DNA of 64,000 nt from Tuberibacillus calidus DSM 17572 (GTDB lineage Bacteria > Bacillota > Bacilli > Bacillales > Sporolactobacillaceae). The stretch covers positions 1 through 64,000 of the forward strand of contig NZ_AUMM01000010.1 in assembly GCF_000430685.1 (NCBI RefSeq). The letters run 5' to 3'. The notes below the pieces were generated by a model. The model did no database searches. It had not been told where the DNA came from and was given only the letters and a program-made list of their open reading frames with translations. Made by a program: the position numbers and the translations under genes. How positions within the stretch are numbered: position 1 is the stretch's first letter; each line of letters starts with the position of its first letter. Below, piece after piece: positions 19,083 through 28,001 of the stretch.

Positions 19083-20170
19083 GTGGACTCATTCCTTTGA
19101 AAATCGATGGGTTGACCTTTTTCGTCAAAAAACACCTCTTTCCAATAACGCACCATTGAAAGTCCCCAATGGACTTTCAATTCCTCTTGTTGGATGGGAA
19201 GCCCTAAAGCAAGTTTCACCGCTAGGTATGGCAAGTTGACGCCAGCGGCCGTACAATGAACGATCGTTCCTTGAATTCTTGGATTAATTTCTAAGATTTT
19301 TGGGATTCCATTGTCATCGCGGCGGATCTGAATCCCGATATTGCCGTTTAATCCCAGAGTTTCAGCGATTTCCACCGCGTAATCAATGACATCATCTTCT
19401 TTAACGATTTTACTTCGAACGGAAATCCCACTTTCAACCCGTTGCCGGAGCCGCGGAATGGCGATCAAATGCTTTCCCCGATCCATCAATAAATCAACGC
19501 TGTACTCTTCATTTGGCAAGTATTCCATGACGACGGTTTCAGGTATTTTATTTCGTCCTTTAAGAAGGTGATAAAGATCTTTTTCATCCATATAAACACT
19601 TGTCGGTTTGGCATGAAAGAGCAGGTCGAAGCGGTCTTTCGTTTGATCCAACACCCGAAATCCGCGGCTGCCATCAGACTCAGTCGGTTTAAAACAGACG
19701 GCTCGTTTCGGATAACCGAGGTCGGCCAGTGCGCTTTTCAGCTCTGAAGGTGTACGGGCCACGTGAAAATCGGGAACCCGAAATCCCTTGTCTTTTAAAA
19801 AATGAAACAAGCGCCCCTTATTCAATGCATAAGCGAGCGGCTTTTCATCCGAAACGGAGACAGCAGTTCCGATGCGATTAAACGCTTCTCGGTGTTTCGC
19901 GAAGGCTGGCAGCTCTTTTGTGACGAGCGGTAAAATGCAATCCACTTGATGGGCGCGCGCAAGATTCAGGAGGGTGTGTATAAAATCCGGGTCGTCCGCT
20001 TTCGGCCCTTTAAAAAAAAGATCGACTAAACCGCGTCCGGCGTTGTCAGCATCCATATCCACACCGATAATGGAAAAGTCATGGGCTTTGACAGAGCGGA
20101 GCGATTGGATCACACCGGGGGCAGCGGGCGAGCCGCAACCGGTAATAAGTACCGTTAGTTTTGCTTTCAA
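19079..20170 (-). CDS. ATP-grasp carboxylate-amine ligase-like protein
   Basis: The 363-residue protein resembles carbamoyl-phosphate synthase large-subunit-like ATP-grasp ligases. It has an N-terminal nucleotide-type fold starting VLITGCGSPAAPGV, then the ATP-grasp core (VCFKPTESDGSRGFRVL about residue 155, VVMEYLPNEEYSVDLL) and the metal-binding end ILEINPRIQGT. Such enzymes join a carboxylate to an amine or thiol through an acyl phosphate; the substrate here is unknown. TTG at 20170 is preferred because AGGAGG lies 8 bases upstream. The GTG at 20179 is too close to that site. Confidence 0.75.
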   Translation of the reverse strand: MKAKLTVLITGCGSPAAPGVIQSLRSVKAHDFSIIGVDMDADNAGRGLVDLFFKGPKADDPDFIHTLLNLARAHQVDCILPLVTKELPAFAKHREAFNRIGTAVSVSDEKPLAYALNKGRLFHFLKDKGFRVPDFHVARTPSELKSALADLGYPKRAVCFKPTESDGSRGFRVLDQTKDRFDLLFHAKPTSVYMDEKDLYHLLKGRNKIPETVVMEYLPNEEYSVDLLMDRGKHLIAIPRLRQRVESGISVRSKIVKEDDVIDYAVEIAETLGLNGNIGIQIRRDDNGIPKILEINPRIQGTIVHCTAAGVNLPYLAVKLALGLPIQQEELKVHWGLSMVRYWKEVFFDEKGQPIDFQRNEST

Positions 20171-20417
20171 TGGCCTCACCTCCTCTTCAACCGAAAATCT
20201 CGCATTGTAATGTTCATCATGAGAGAACGGATCAATACTTTATCCTATTCGCGTTCACTTAAGTTGTCTTTGTGTCTACCCAGGGGGTTCCGCCGTTTTT
20301 TTCATTTTCATCGAAAAACCGTTGCCCAAATCATCATCAGCACAAGCCACCTCCTTTATCGCAGCATTTAATAAGATATATAGCACGATATTATGGACAA
20401 TAAAGGGTGAACAGACC

Positions 20418-21113
20418 TTGCAATTTCCATTTAGCCAGCAAAGGGTGTTGATTCTCGCGCCGCATGCCGATGATGAAGTGATCGGCTGTGGCGGGGTCAT
20501 TCAAAAATTTTTAAAGGAAAACAGTGCCGTCAGAGTCGTCATCGCCACCTTTGTCAAAGGACGTTATCATAAATTTTACAAAGAGAAAAACCGGTATGAG
20601 GTTTATGACGGGAAACAACGGCTCGAAGAATTAAAGCGTTCCCATGCCATTCTTGGCGTGACGGATTGCCGGCTGTTGTATACGGATGAAGAAACGGTGC
20701 GTTATCACAGCCGGTTAGATGCCATTCCAAAAATTGAACTCATCACCAAATTGGAAGCAGAAATCAGCGATTTTCAACCGACTGTGGTTTTTATTCCGTC
20801 AAAGACCAAACATCAGGATCATACCGCATTACATGAGGCGGCACTTTCGGCAACCCGTCCCTATTTTTGGAACGGTTCCGTGATTGTCTATGAAACCGAT
20901 GGAGAATTTTCGTTTTATCCTAATTTTTTTGTGTCTTTAACGGAAGAGGAAATGCGCATTAAGGCCAAGAGTTTAGAAGCCTATCAAACGCAGATCGGTT
21001 CAACGCTTCATCCAGTCAATCCGGAAACGTTAATCATAAAAGCTAAGTATCGCGGGCAATACATCTACAGTCCATATGCCGAAGCTTTTGAAATCAAGCG
21101 CTTGTGCGGATGA
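20418..21113 (+). CDS. PIG-L/LmbE family N-acetyl-sugar deacetylase
   Basis: The 231-residue protein is a zinc-dependent de-N-acetylase of the PIG-L family. It shows the metal and catalytic motif APHADDEVIGCGG near residue 17 and HQDHTALHEAA near residue 140. Members remove N-acetyl from GlcNAc-type sugars in lipids, bacillithiol or antibiotics. TTG at 20418 is chosen because AAAGGGTGA (20403-20410) lies 7 bases upstream; the frame stays open further 5' only through a TTG with no Shine-Dalgarno. It leads the rightward arm and lies 27 bases before the sulfotransferase. De-N-acetylation could expose an amine for N-sulfation, but that is inference. Confidence 0.82.
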   Translation: MQFPFSQQRVLILAPHADDEVIGCGGVIQKFLKENSAVRVVIATFVKGRYHKFYKEKNRYEVYDGKQRLEELKRSHAILGVTDCRLLYTDEETVRYHSRLDAIPKIELITKLEAEISDFQPTVVFIPSKTKHQDHTALHEAALSATRPYFWNGSVIVYETDGEFSFYPNFFVSLTEEEMRIKAKSLEAYQTQIGSTLHPVNPETLIIKAKYRGQYIYSPYAEAFEIKRLCG

Positions 21114-21140
21114 ACACATTGAGGGGAGAGTGATTTTGCT

Positions 21141-21902
21141 ATGGATCTTTTAATTAGCTCAGCCACCCATCGTTCGGGGTCGACATTAGTTCAACGGTTG
21201 TTTAACGCAAGGAAAAAGACGTTGATATGGGGAGAAAACGGAGGGTGTTTGACGGATTTTTGCCGAATTTATAACCAAGCGCTCCATTATTCGGAGGCTT
21301 TTCAAGATGTCAGAGAATCCTATTTTAATAATGGGCAAGACCCCAATCAATGGTTAGCTTGCATGACACCGCCGAAAAAAATTTTAAAAGAAGCTCTTCT
21401 TCAAGCCGTCAAAGATTTTCATTATAACCTTTATGTTAAAGCGTACCAAAAAAACTTTGACATGTTCGGCTATAAAGAAGTGCGTTACGGCCGGGAGGAA
21501 CTCTTGCTTTTCAGAGAATGCTACCCCGATGCGACGGTGTTGTTATTGATTCGTCATCCCGTTGATGTTTGGAAAAGCGTTTCGAAGAGAGCGCGGAAAG
21601 AACGATACGGTTCCGTCGAGGCTTTTTGTGAGCTTTGGAAACGAAGAGTCATCGAATATTTGCAACTTCAAGCGGAAGACCCAAAGATGCCTCTCATTCG
21701 CTATGAGGATGTGGCTAACCGAGATCAAAAGACTTTAGCACTCATCCGTTCACTCGGTCAATTAACGCATAATGACATGGAAGGGGTCCTGGATGTCGTC
21801 ATTAGCAGTTCCCGAAAGAAAACGCCGCCGAAAGAGATCGCCAAAATCAATACACTTTGCCAAAACGTGATGGCGGAGGTCGGCTATGAAAAGAAACAAT
21901 GA
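21141..21902 (+). CDS. PAPS-dependent sulfotransferase
   Basis: The 253-residue protein has both PAPS-binding signatures of the sulfotransferase superfamily. The 5'-phosphosulfate loop is THRSGSTLVQRLFN (residues 8-21), and the 3'-phosphate-binding strand-loop is VLLLIRHPVDVWKSVSKRA (near residue 135). It would move a sulfuryl group from PAPS to a hydroxyl or amine on an unknown acceptor. Genes for making PAPS (sat, cysC) lie in the same cluster, and two glycosyltransferase genes follow directly, so a glycan acceptor is likely. The 3' end overlaps the next gene by 17 bases. Start ATG at 21141, preceded by GGGGAGAG. Confidence 0.85.
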   Translation: MDLLISSATHRSGSTLVQRLFNARKKTLIWGENGGCLTDFCRIYNQALHYSEAFQDVRESYFNNGQDPNQWLACMTPPKKILKEALLQAVKDFHYNLYVKAYQKNFDMFGYKEVRYGREELLLFRECYPDATVLLLIRHPVDVWKSVSKRARKERYGSVEAFCELWKRRVIEYLQLQAEDPKMPLIRYEDVANRDQKTLALIRSLGQLTHNDMEGVLDVVISSSRKKTPPKEIAKINTLCQNVMAEVGYEKKQ

Positions 21903-22851
21903 GAGAAAAGTGTTTGTCTTTAACGGTTACGGGGATACGGGCGGAGCCTTTTTACTCTACAACGTTGGTCGGATCTGTCATGAAAACTTCGGAAGCCCGG
22001 TTTATATTGTCTATGAGAGAAAAACGAAGCGGAAACAGGGGGGACTGCATCCGCGTTTTCATTATAAAATGGCTTTTCCAAGCATCAGCCTTGATGAAAT
22101 GAAGCAAATCGCTGATGCCGAAGATGTGTTTCTATGCAATCCGGCCCATTCGACGAAGTGGTTCGGGGCGACACTTCCGATGAAAAAAGTGATGTATATG
22201 CAAGGCATCAATACGTATCCCGTTTTAGATATCTTTTTTGATCATTACGTTTCGGTGTCGCGCTTTGTCCGTGATCATGTGGAAAACGTCTTTAACGTCC
22301 AATCGCAAGTCATATCCCCTTTTATCAATCACGAGGTTTTTCAAAACAAAATCCCTTGGCAAGAACGCTCTAGCGATATACTCATTTTAAATTATAAAGG
22401 GTATGCGGCGATCCATTTCGGACAACTATTGAAAAAATTTAAAGCCACCCATCCGTCGGAACTGCCCAAGTTCAAACTTATAGATGAACCTTTGACGCAA
22501 AAAGCGCTTGCGGAACGCTACAATCACCACAAATATTTCTTAACGCTCAATCCGATTGAAGGTTTCGGTTTGCCACCGCTTGAGGCGATGGCTTGTGGTT
22601 GCGCGGTCATCGGTTTTGATTCGATGGGGGGGCGGGATTACTTTGAATCCGGTCGGAACAGCCTCATTGTCCCATATGGGGATTTCGAAAGCCTTATCGA
22701 CGTGCTCCGGTTCATCCACCATCACCCGGATATGGGTAAAGACTTGGCGAAACGTGCCGGAACCACCGCTAAGCGCTTTTCTTATAAAAATTTTGAGAGC
22801 GAATGGGTGGATTACCTTGAGCGACATGTCTATTCTTCCCAAAAATCTTAA
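21886..22851 (+). CDS. GT4-family glycosyltransferase (first of two paralogues)
   Basis: The 321-residue protein has the GT-B retaining glycosyltransferase C-terminal signature EGFGLPPLEAMACGCAVIG with the E-x7-E pair (near residue 225), then GGRDYF. The N-terminal half starts VFVFNGYGDTGGAFLLYNVG. The product is cytosolic, with no membrane segment. GGAGG lies upstream of the ATG inside the sulfotransferase gene, so translation is coupled. It is a clear paralogue of the next gene: both share the opening pattern N-x-Y-x-x-x-GG and the motif YxQGxxxY. Sugar donor and acceptor are unknown. Confidence 0.83.
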   Translation: MKRNNERKVFVFNGYGDTGGAFLLYNVGRICHENFGSPVYIVYERKTKRKQGGLHPRFHYKMAFPSISLDEMKQIADAEDVFLCNPAHSTKWFGATLPMKKVMYMQGINTYPVLDIFFDHYVSVSRFVRDHVENVFNVQSQVISPFINHEVFQNKIPWQERSSDILILNYKGYAAIHFGQLLKKFKATHPSELPKFKLIDEPLTQKALAERYNHHKYFLTLNPIEGFGLPPLEAMACGCAVIGFDSMGGRDYFESGRNSLIVPYGDFESLIDVLRFIHHHPDMGKDLAKRAGTTAKRFSYKNFESEWVDYLERHVYSSQKS

Positions 22852-22865
22852 TAGGGGGTGTTGCC

Positions 22866-23786
22866 ATGACGGTTGAGCCCTCGCGCGTTTATGTTTTAAA
22901 CGCTTATGATCGTTACGGCGGCTCATACATGCTTTATGGCATCGGTTGTGTTTTTCATGAGGCGTTCGGCTATCCGGTGATTGTCGTCCAAACACGTCCT
23001 GTCCACCGCGGTGGCTTTAGCTATCCATACGCCTTTCCGGTTATATCTTTGAAAGACATGTTAGAAGCCGTTCGTCCGGCTGATTTTTTTATTGCCAGCG
23101 GGGCTGATTCTTCCTTAAATCTTGGACGACGATTGAAATGTCACAAAATCATGTATGTTCAAGGCACCACCCCTTATACCGAACCGGATTTCTTCTATGA
23201 TCAATATGTCGCCTGCTCCACCTTTGTCGCGCATCATCTAAAAGAACGGTTTGGCATTGAGGCAAGAACGATTCATCCTTTTATAAACTTAACTATTTTT
23301 AAAAACCGCAGGCCTTGGCGAGAGCGGGAAGACGCCATAGCGGTTAGCTGCTATAAAAAAGACACGGTTCGGGCGTTAAGCGAAATCGTCAAACGGTTAA
23401 GAAGAACACGCTTTAAGACGCGTTTCCACATAAAAAAACTGAGGTATCTTCCCCAACCGCGTTTAGCCGGGCAGTTTAATCGTTATAAATATTTTTTAAC
23501 TTTATCTGAGACAGAAGGGTTTGGCTTGATGCCGCTTGAAGCGATGGCATGCGGCGCTTGCGTCATCGGATATGACGGTTCAGGCGGCAGGGATTATTTT
23601 ACGGAAGACAATGCCTGTGTCGTCCCAAGCGGTGATGATGAATCCTTAATAGAAAAAATGCACGCCCTCCTTTGCGACCCGAAACGAGCCCAGGCACTTG
23701 CAGAAAATGGGTGGAAGACGGCGCAAACCTTCACTTATAAAGCTTTTAAAAACCATTGGAAAGCCTTCCTTGGGTTATCCGCCTGA
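22866..23786 (+). CDS. GT4-family glycosyltransferase (second paralogue)
   Basis: The 306-residue paralogue of the preceding gene begins VYVLNAYDRYGGSYMLYGIG and carries the same donor-binding signature ETEGFGLMPLEAMACGACVIG, then GGRDYF. It starts 14 bases after the first gene, behind GGGGGTG. The two genes probably arose by local duplication and diverged, which suggests two sequential sugar transfers on the same glycan. No membrane anchor is present. Confidence 0.82.
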   Translation: MTVEPSRVYVLNAYDRYGGSYMLYGIGCVFHEAFGYPVIVVQTRPVHRGGFSYPYAFPVISLKDMLEAVRPADFFIASGADSSLNLGRRLKCHKIMYVQGTTPYTEPDFFYDQYVACSTFVAHHLKERFGIEARTIHPFINLTIFKNRRPWREREDAIAVSCYKKDTVRALSEIVKRLRRTRFKTRFHIKKLRYLPQPRLAGQFNRYKYFLTLSETEGFGLMPLEAMACGACVIGYDGSGGRDYFTEDNACVVPSGDDESLIEKMHALLCDPKRAQALAENGWKTAQTFTYKAFKNHWKAFLGLSA

Positions 23787-23863
23787 TTCAAGGAGGTTTT
23801 CCGCGGATCATTCAATCGGAAAGGTGAGCCACGCATACGATGTGGTTGAGGTGGAATTGCCAT

Positions 23864-25024
23864 ATGGAAGTGGAAAATTTGCAGGATGCACACGGAGGCC
23901 CGCTGGTTTTACGTCTTTCGGATCCAACCAAGACGGATGAAATGTTGCAAAGGAATGGACCTGTGATCACCTTATCCCGGCGGTCGCTTTCCGATTTGGA
24001 ATTAATAGCAACAGGCGGATTCAGTCCGCTTACCGGTTTTATGGGGAAAAAAGATTATTTGAATGTACTTTCCCATATGCGGCTTGAAAATGGCACAGTC
24101 TGGCCGATCCCGATCACTTTGCCGGTTCAAAAAGCGGAAGCGGATGCCATCAAAACGGGCGATGCGTGCTTTTTGGCTGGTGAGGACGGTGTGATTTACG
24201 GGATGATGACGGTTGAAGAAAAATACCAAGCAGATAAGGAACGGGAGGCGCTTTGCGTTTATAAAACAACTGACAAACAGCATCCCGGTGTCAAAGCGTT
24301 ATTGAATCAAGGGGATTGGTATTTGGCTGGCCCTATTGTTCTTTTGCGGCGCCCGAGCCATCACCCTTTTGAGGATGTATATTTTGATCCCACAGAGACG
24401 CGAAAAATGTTCCGGGAACTCGGCTGGAAAACGGTTGTTGGTTTCCAGACGCGAAACCCAGTGCATCGCGCCCATGAATATATCCAGAAGTGCGCCTTGG
24501 AACTTGTTGACGGGTTATTGCTACAGCCTTTGGTGGGGGAGACGAAAAGCGATGATATTCCCGCAGATGTCAGGATGGAAAGCTATAAAGTGCTGATTGA
24601 AGCGTATTATCCGAAAGACCGGGTGCGGCTTGCCGTTTATCCTGGGGCCATGCGCTATGCGGGGCCAAGGGAAGCGGTTTTACATGCCATCGTTAGAAAG
24701 AATTATGGCTGCACGCATTTTATTGTTGGCCGGGACCATGCCGGTGTCGGAGATTACTATGGTACCTATGAAGCGCAAGAATTGGCGGGGCAATACGCGG
24801 AGGAAATTGGCATTGAAATTCTAAAATTTGATCACAGCTTTTATTGTCGGAAATGCCAAGGGATGGCTTCCGCAAAAACCTGCCCGCACCGTGATCAAGA
24901 CCGTTTACTTTTAAGCGGGACAAAAGTTAGAGAAATGCTGCGAAAGGGCATCGCACCACCGCCGGAGTTTACTCGCCCGGAAGTGGCTGACGTTTTACTT
25001 CGTTATTTAGGGCGTAAGGAATAA
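23864..25024 (+). CDS. sat: ATP sulfurylase (sulfate adenylyltransferase)
   Basis: Sat makes adenosine 5'-phosphosulfate (APS) and pyrophosphate from ATP and sulfate. The 386-residue protein is a stand-alone bacterial type (no kinase domain). It has the ATP motif [12 protein letters not shown] near residue 195, then [12 protein letters not shown], and a C-terminal Cys cluster [15 protein letters not shown]. The ATG at 23864 has GAGGTGG 9 bases upstream. It lies about 78 bases after the glycosyltransferase and 12 before the permease. With cysC downstream and no PAPS reductase in the window, its APS here is more likely used for PAPS and sulfation than for cysteine synthesis. Confidence 0.95.
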   Translation: MEVENLQDAHGGPLVLRLSDPTKTDEMLQRNGPVITLSRRSLSDLELIATGGFSPLTGFMGKKDYLNVLSHMRLENGTVWPIPITLPVQKAEADAIKTGDACFLAGEDGVIYGMMTVEEKYQADKEREALCVYKTTDKQHPGVKALLNQGDWYLAGPIVLLRRPSHHPFEDVYFDPTETRKMFRELGWKTVVGFQTRNPVHRAHEYIQKCALELVDGLLLQPLVGETKSDDIPADVRMESYKVLIEAYYPKDRVRLAVYPGAMRYAGPREAVLHAIVRKNYGCTHFIVGRDHAGVGDYYGTYEAQELAGQYAEEIGIEILKFDHSFYCRKCQGMASAKTCPHRDQDRLLLSGTKVREMLRKGIAPPPEFTRPEVADVLLRYLGRKE

Positions 25025-25036
25025 GGATGTGATCCG

Positions 25037-26815
25037 TTGACACCGACTATGGCTTTTGTCCTTGTTGTCATCGTCTTTATGATGGTGAGTTTAATGATGG
25101 AAAAGATGTCGCCAGTCATGACGGTGTTTGTGACCTTGGTGATTCTCCTAATGGCCGGAATGATTACGCCAGAACAAGCGTTAAGCGGTTTTGCCAATGA
25201 AGGCATAGCGACCATCTGCCTATTGTTTATCATTTCCGGTGCGATTCGCCAAAGCGGTTTTTTCGAACGGTTTATTTATGCGGTGATGGGTCATAAAAAT
25301 AGCGGTAGACTCTCCCTTCTTCGGATGATGATTCCTGTCTCAGCCATCTCCGCCATTATTAACAATACGCCGATCGTCGTCGCCCTCATGCCATTTGTGA
25401 AAAAATGGTGCTTGGAACACGGCCTTGCACCGTCTAAGTTTCTCATTCCGCTTTCTTATGCGACCATTCTTGGCGGAATGGTGACTTTGATGGGTACTTC
25501 AACAAATCTCGTGATCCACGGTCTTTTGTTAGAAAATAAACAAAAAGGGTTTTCGATGTTTGAGCTTTCGATCGTCGGCCTTCCTGCCGTTATTTGTGGT
25601 TTGTTTTACTTAGCGTGGTTTGGATTTCGCTTACTTCCTGCACGTCCGCTCAAGCAAGAAGGTAGCGATGTGCCGATTCGCGACTATTTGGCGGAATGCG
25701 TTGTGGAGGATCATTCCCCACATATCGGAAAAACGGTTGAAGACGCAGGGTTGAGGCATCTGGAAAGCGTGTTTTTAATCGAAATCATTCGCGGTGCGGA
25801 GCGCATTTATCCTGTCAAGCATGCGACAACCCTTTGCGCCGGCGATCGCTTAATTTTTACCGGGGACCTTACAGCCATCGGAGATTTGCAAAAAACGAAA
25901 GGGTTAAAGCTCGAGCCCTTTGGCAATGAGTCATTTGAAGTTTGGGCCGAGGAAAAACAACATGTCGTTGAGGCGGTCGTCTCCCACCGTTCGCAATTGG
26001 TCGGGCAGGCGGTGAAAGACACGCAGTTTCGCAGCCGCTTTGATGCGGCCATTATTGCGATTCATCGTCATGGGGAACGCATTAAAGGGAAAATCGGTGA
26101 CATCGTTTTAAAACCCGGAGATACGCTTTTACTTCTTACGGGCCCTGATTTTACGCGGCATCGTGAGTTTACGGACGATTTTTATTTGACCACCGCCCGC
26201 CCCAATCCGTTTCTCACTCGGGGAAAGCGGCGAACATTTGCGTGGCTGCTAAGCGTTTTCATTGTTCTGATTATAATGGTCGGGATGCATTGGTTATCGA
26301 TGTTTCAAGCGATGTGTCTTGAAACAGCTTTATTGTTTCTTACAAAGGCTGTCACAGCAGAAGATGTCAAAAAATATGTACCTGTCGATGTATTGGTGTT
26401 AATCGGCTGTTCATTCGGGATCGGCGCAGCGCTTGAACAATCGGGTTTGGCCGAATATGTGGCTTTGGGGCTGGTACACTTTGCCGAGCCTTATGGGTTA
26501 CTCGCGATCATGGCCATTCTTTATTTTGCGACCAATGTGTTGACCGAATTCATTACCAACAGCGCGGCTGCTGTCATCATGTTTCCGATTAGTCTATCTT
26601 GTGCGGCGCATCTGCACATGGCGCCGGACCCCTTCATGGTACTTTTGGCGGTTTCGGCTTCGGCCAGTTTTATGACGCCGATTGGCTACCAAACGAACTT
26701 AATCGTTTACGGACCGGGTGGTTACCGTTTTTCCGATTTTATGAAAATCGGTGCGCCGCTGAGCGTCATGATCATGGTTCTTACGGTCTCAATCGTCTAT
26801 TTTGTTTGGGGGTAA
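25037..26815 (+). CDS. SLC13/DASS-type permease with two TrkA-C domains
   Basis: The 592-residue membrane protein has two sets of transmembrane helices (about residues 1-205 and 395-590) around a cytosolic insert with two RCK/TrkA-C-like domains (about 215-300 and 305-385; the repeats end in DRLIFTGD and DTLLLLTG). Both halves carry the re-entrant-loop signatures NNTPIVV and TNSAAAV of the divalent anion:Na+ symporter superfamily. This architecture resembles SAC1-like sulfur-responsive transporters. Its place between sat and cysC suggests sulfate uptake. The TTG at 25037 has AAGGATGTGA just upstream. Substrate is inferred from context. Confidence 0.82.
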   Translation: MTPTMAFVLVVIVFMMVSLMMEKMSPVMTVFVTLVILLMAGMITPEQALSGFANEGIATICLLFIISGAIRQSGFFERFIYAVMGHKNSGRLSLLRMMIPVSAISAIINNTPIVVALMPFVKKWCLEHGLAPSKFLIPLSYATILGGMVTLMGTSTNLVIHGLLLENKQKGFSMFELSIVGLPAVICGLFYLAWFGFRLLPARPLKQEGSDVPIRDYLAECVVEDHSPHIGKTVEDAGLRHLESVFLIEIIRGAERIYPVKHATTLCAGDRLIFTGDLTAIGDLQKTKGLKLEPFGNESFEVWAEEKQHVVEAVVSHRSQLVGQAVKDTQFRSRFDAAIIAIHRHGERIKGKIGDIVLKPGDTLLLLTGPDFTRHREFTDDFYLTTARPNPFLTRGKRRTFAWLLSVFIVLIIMVGMHWLSMFQAMCLETALLFLTKAVTAEDVKKYVPVDVLVLIGCSFGIGAALEQSGLAEYVALGLVHFAEPYGLLAIMAILYFATNVLTEFITNSAAAVIMFPISLSCAAHLHMAPDPFMVLLAVSASASFMTPIGYQTNLIVYGPGGYRFSDFMKIGAPLSVMIMVLTVSIVYFVWG

Positions 26816-26943
26816 TCGTTACTAGGCGTGCAAAGTTTTTTCATAGAAAAACAAGCAGGGAAATGGCTCCGCTGTATCGAGTGTAATGGCTACGGTGAGG
26901 CCGCCAGATCCAGCAAAAAGCTTTTATGGAAAGGAAGATGGGG

Positions 26944-27549
26944 ATGGATGCAGAAGGGAAATATGTAATCCGCCATGACGGCTTAGTTACAAAGCATGAC
27001 CGCGAGACGTTAAACGGGCACAAAGGTATGGTGCTTTGGTTCACTGGGCTGTCCGGTTCCGGAAAATCGACGATTGCCTCCCATGTGGAAAAAGCGCTGT
27101 TTGACCTCGGTATGAGAACCTACTTATTAGACGGCGATACCCTTCGGTGCGGATTGAACCGGGATCTCGGTTTTTCCGCCCGGGACCGAAAAGAAAACCT
27201 CCGTCGCATTGGGGAGGTGGCAAAATTATTTGTCGATGCGGGGATCATCACGCTCTGTGCTTTCATCTCCCCATATCGAAGCGACCGGGAAAACGTGCGG
27301 CGTCTATTTCCTGACGGTACATTCCTAGAAATTTACGTCAAATGCGATCTTGAAGAATGCATGCGCCGGGACCCGAAAGGCCTGTACAAAAAAGCGCGCC
27401 AAGGCCTCATCAAAGGCTTTACCGGCCTCGACGCCCCATACGAAGAACCCCTTCACCCCGACCTCATCATCGACACCACCACCACCCCGCTCAACACCGC
27501 CGTCTCCTCCGTCCTCACCCTGTTGGGGGTCAGTCCCCCAACAGTTTAA
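26944..27549 (+). CDS. cysC: adenylyl-sulfate (APS) kinase
   Basis: CysC phosphorylates APS to PAPS, the sulfuryl donor for the sulfotransferase in this cluster. The 201-residue protein has the P-loop GLSGSGKST near residue 36, the APS-binding region [20 protein letters not shown] and the lid [10 protein letters not shown]. The ATG at 26944 has AAGGA (26931-26935) 8 bases upstream; two earlier in-frame ATGs are less well placed. The last third of the gene (from about 27390) switches to almost exclusively C-ending codons, unlike the rest of the window. The final residues (LLGVSPPTV) are encoded by a palindromic repeat that continues past the stop, so the native 3' end may have been replaced. 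Confidence 0.93.
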   Translation: MDAEGKYVIRHDGLVTKHDRETLNGHKGMVLWFTGLSGSGKSTIASHVEKALFDLGMRTYLLDGDTLRCGLNRDLGFSARDRKENLRRIGEVAKLFVDAGIITLCAFISPYRSDRENVRRLFPDGTFLEIYVKCDLEECMRRDPKGLYKKARQGLIKGFTGLDAPYEEPLHPDLIIDTTTTPLNTAVSSVLTLLGVSPPTV

Positions 27550-27756
27550 AGCGCGAAAGCAGAAAAAATCAGGGTTCCACGCGTGGTCATAGTACTAAAG
27601 TATGGTAAACAATAGGCAAAAAGACCTATAAAATGGGGTCAGTCCCCCAATAGTTTAAAGCGTTAAAGTTGATAGAATAAGGAATTCGGATATGATCTAA
27701 GACTAAAGTACTATAAAAATTAGGTCAAAATCCCTATAAAAAGGGGGTCTGACCCC
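27521..27756 (+). repeat. GC-rich palindromic repeat cluster after cysC
   Basis: Two imperfect direct copies about 110 bases long start at 27525 and 27635. Each begins with a GGGGTCAGTCCCC palindrome followed by AGTTTAAAGCG and ends near TATAAA. A third palindrome, GGGGGTCTGACCCC, is at 27743-27756. In copy one the stem is TGTTGGGGG/CCCCCAACA, and it lies within the last codons of cysC. The remaining bases to 28001 hold no gene that I can support. Confidence 0.75.
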
Positions 27757-27970
27757 AGATTTCCACCATGATGGAATTTTTGCTATACTTTAAGTAAGGG
27801 CAATTTTTGAATATGGAAGACCATTTTGTCGTCAAGTTGCACTTGTTCAACACACTAGTCCATATCTTGATCGAGTGGGAGAAGGGAGGACCGCAGGGTT
27901 CTTCATTTTTCCTAATAGGGATGGCATAAATGAATAGGGCTTATAGCTCTGAGTTCCTTTTTAAGACAAA

Positions 27971-27985
27971 TTGAAAACGCTTTAT
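27971..27985 (+). promoter_or_regulatory. cre-like site before the methylmalonyl-CoA mutase gene
   Basis: TTGAAAACGCTTTAT matches the cre core (TGAAAncGCTTT) but lacks the terminal CA. It lies 16 bases before the start codon, where CcpA binding would block transcription. Weak evidence. Confidence 0.35.
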
Positions 27986-28001
27986 TTGGGGGAGATAATG
28001 G

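Noticed and set aside
27350-27608. Open frames in other frames across the end of cysC
   Set aside because: They come from the C-rich, stop-poor composition of this stretch and have no start signals. The cysC frame is the one with conserved motifs.
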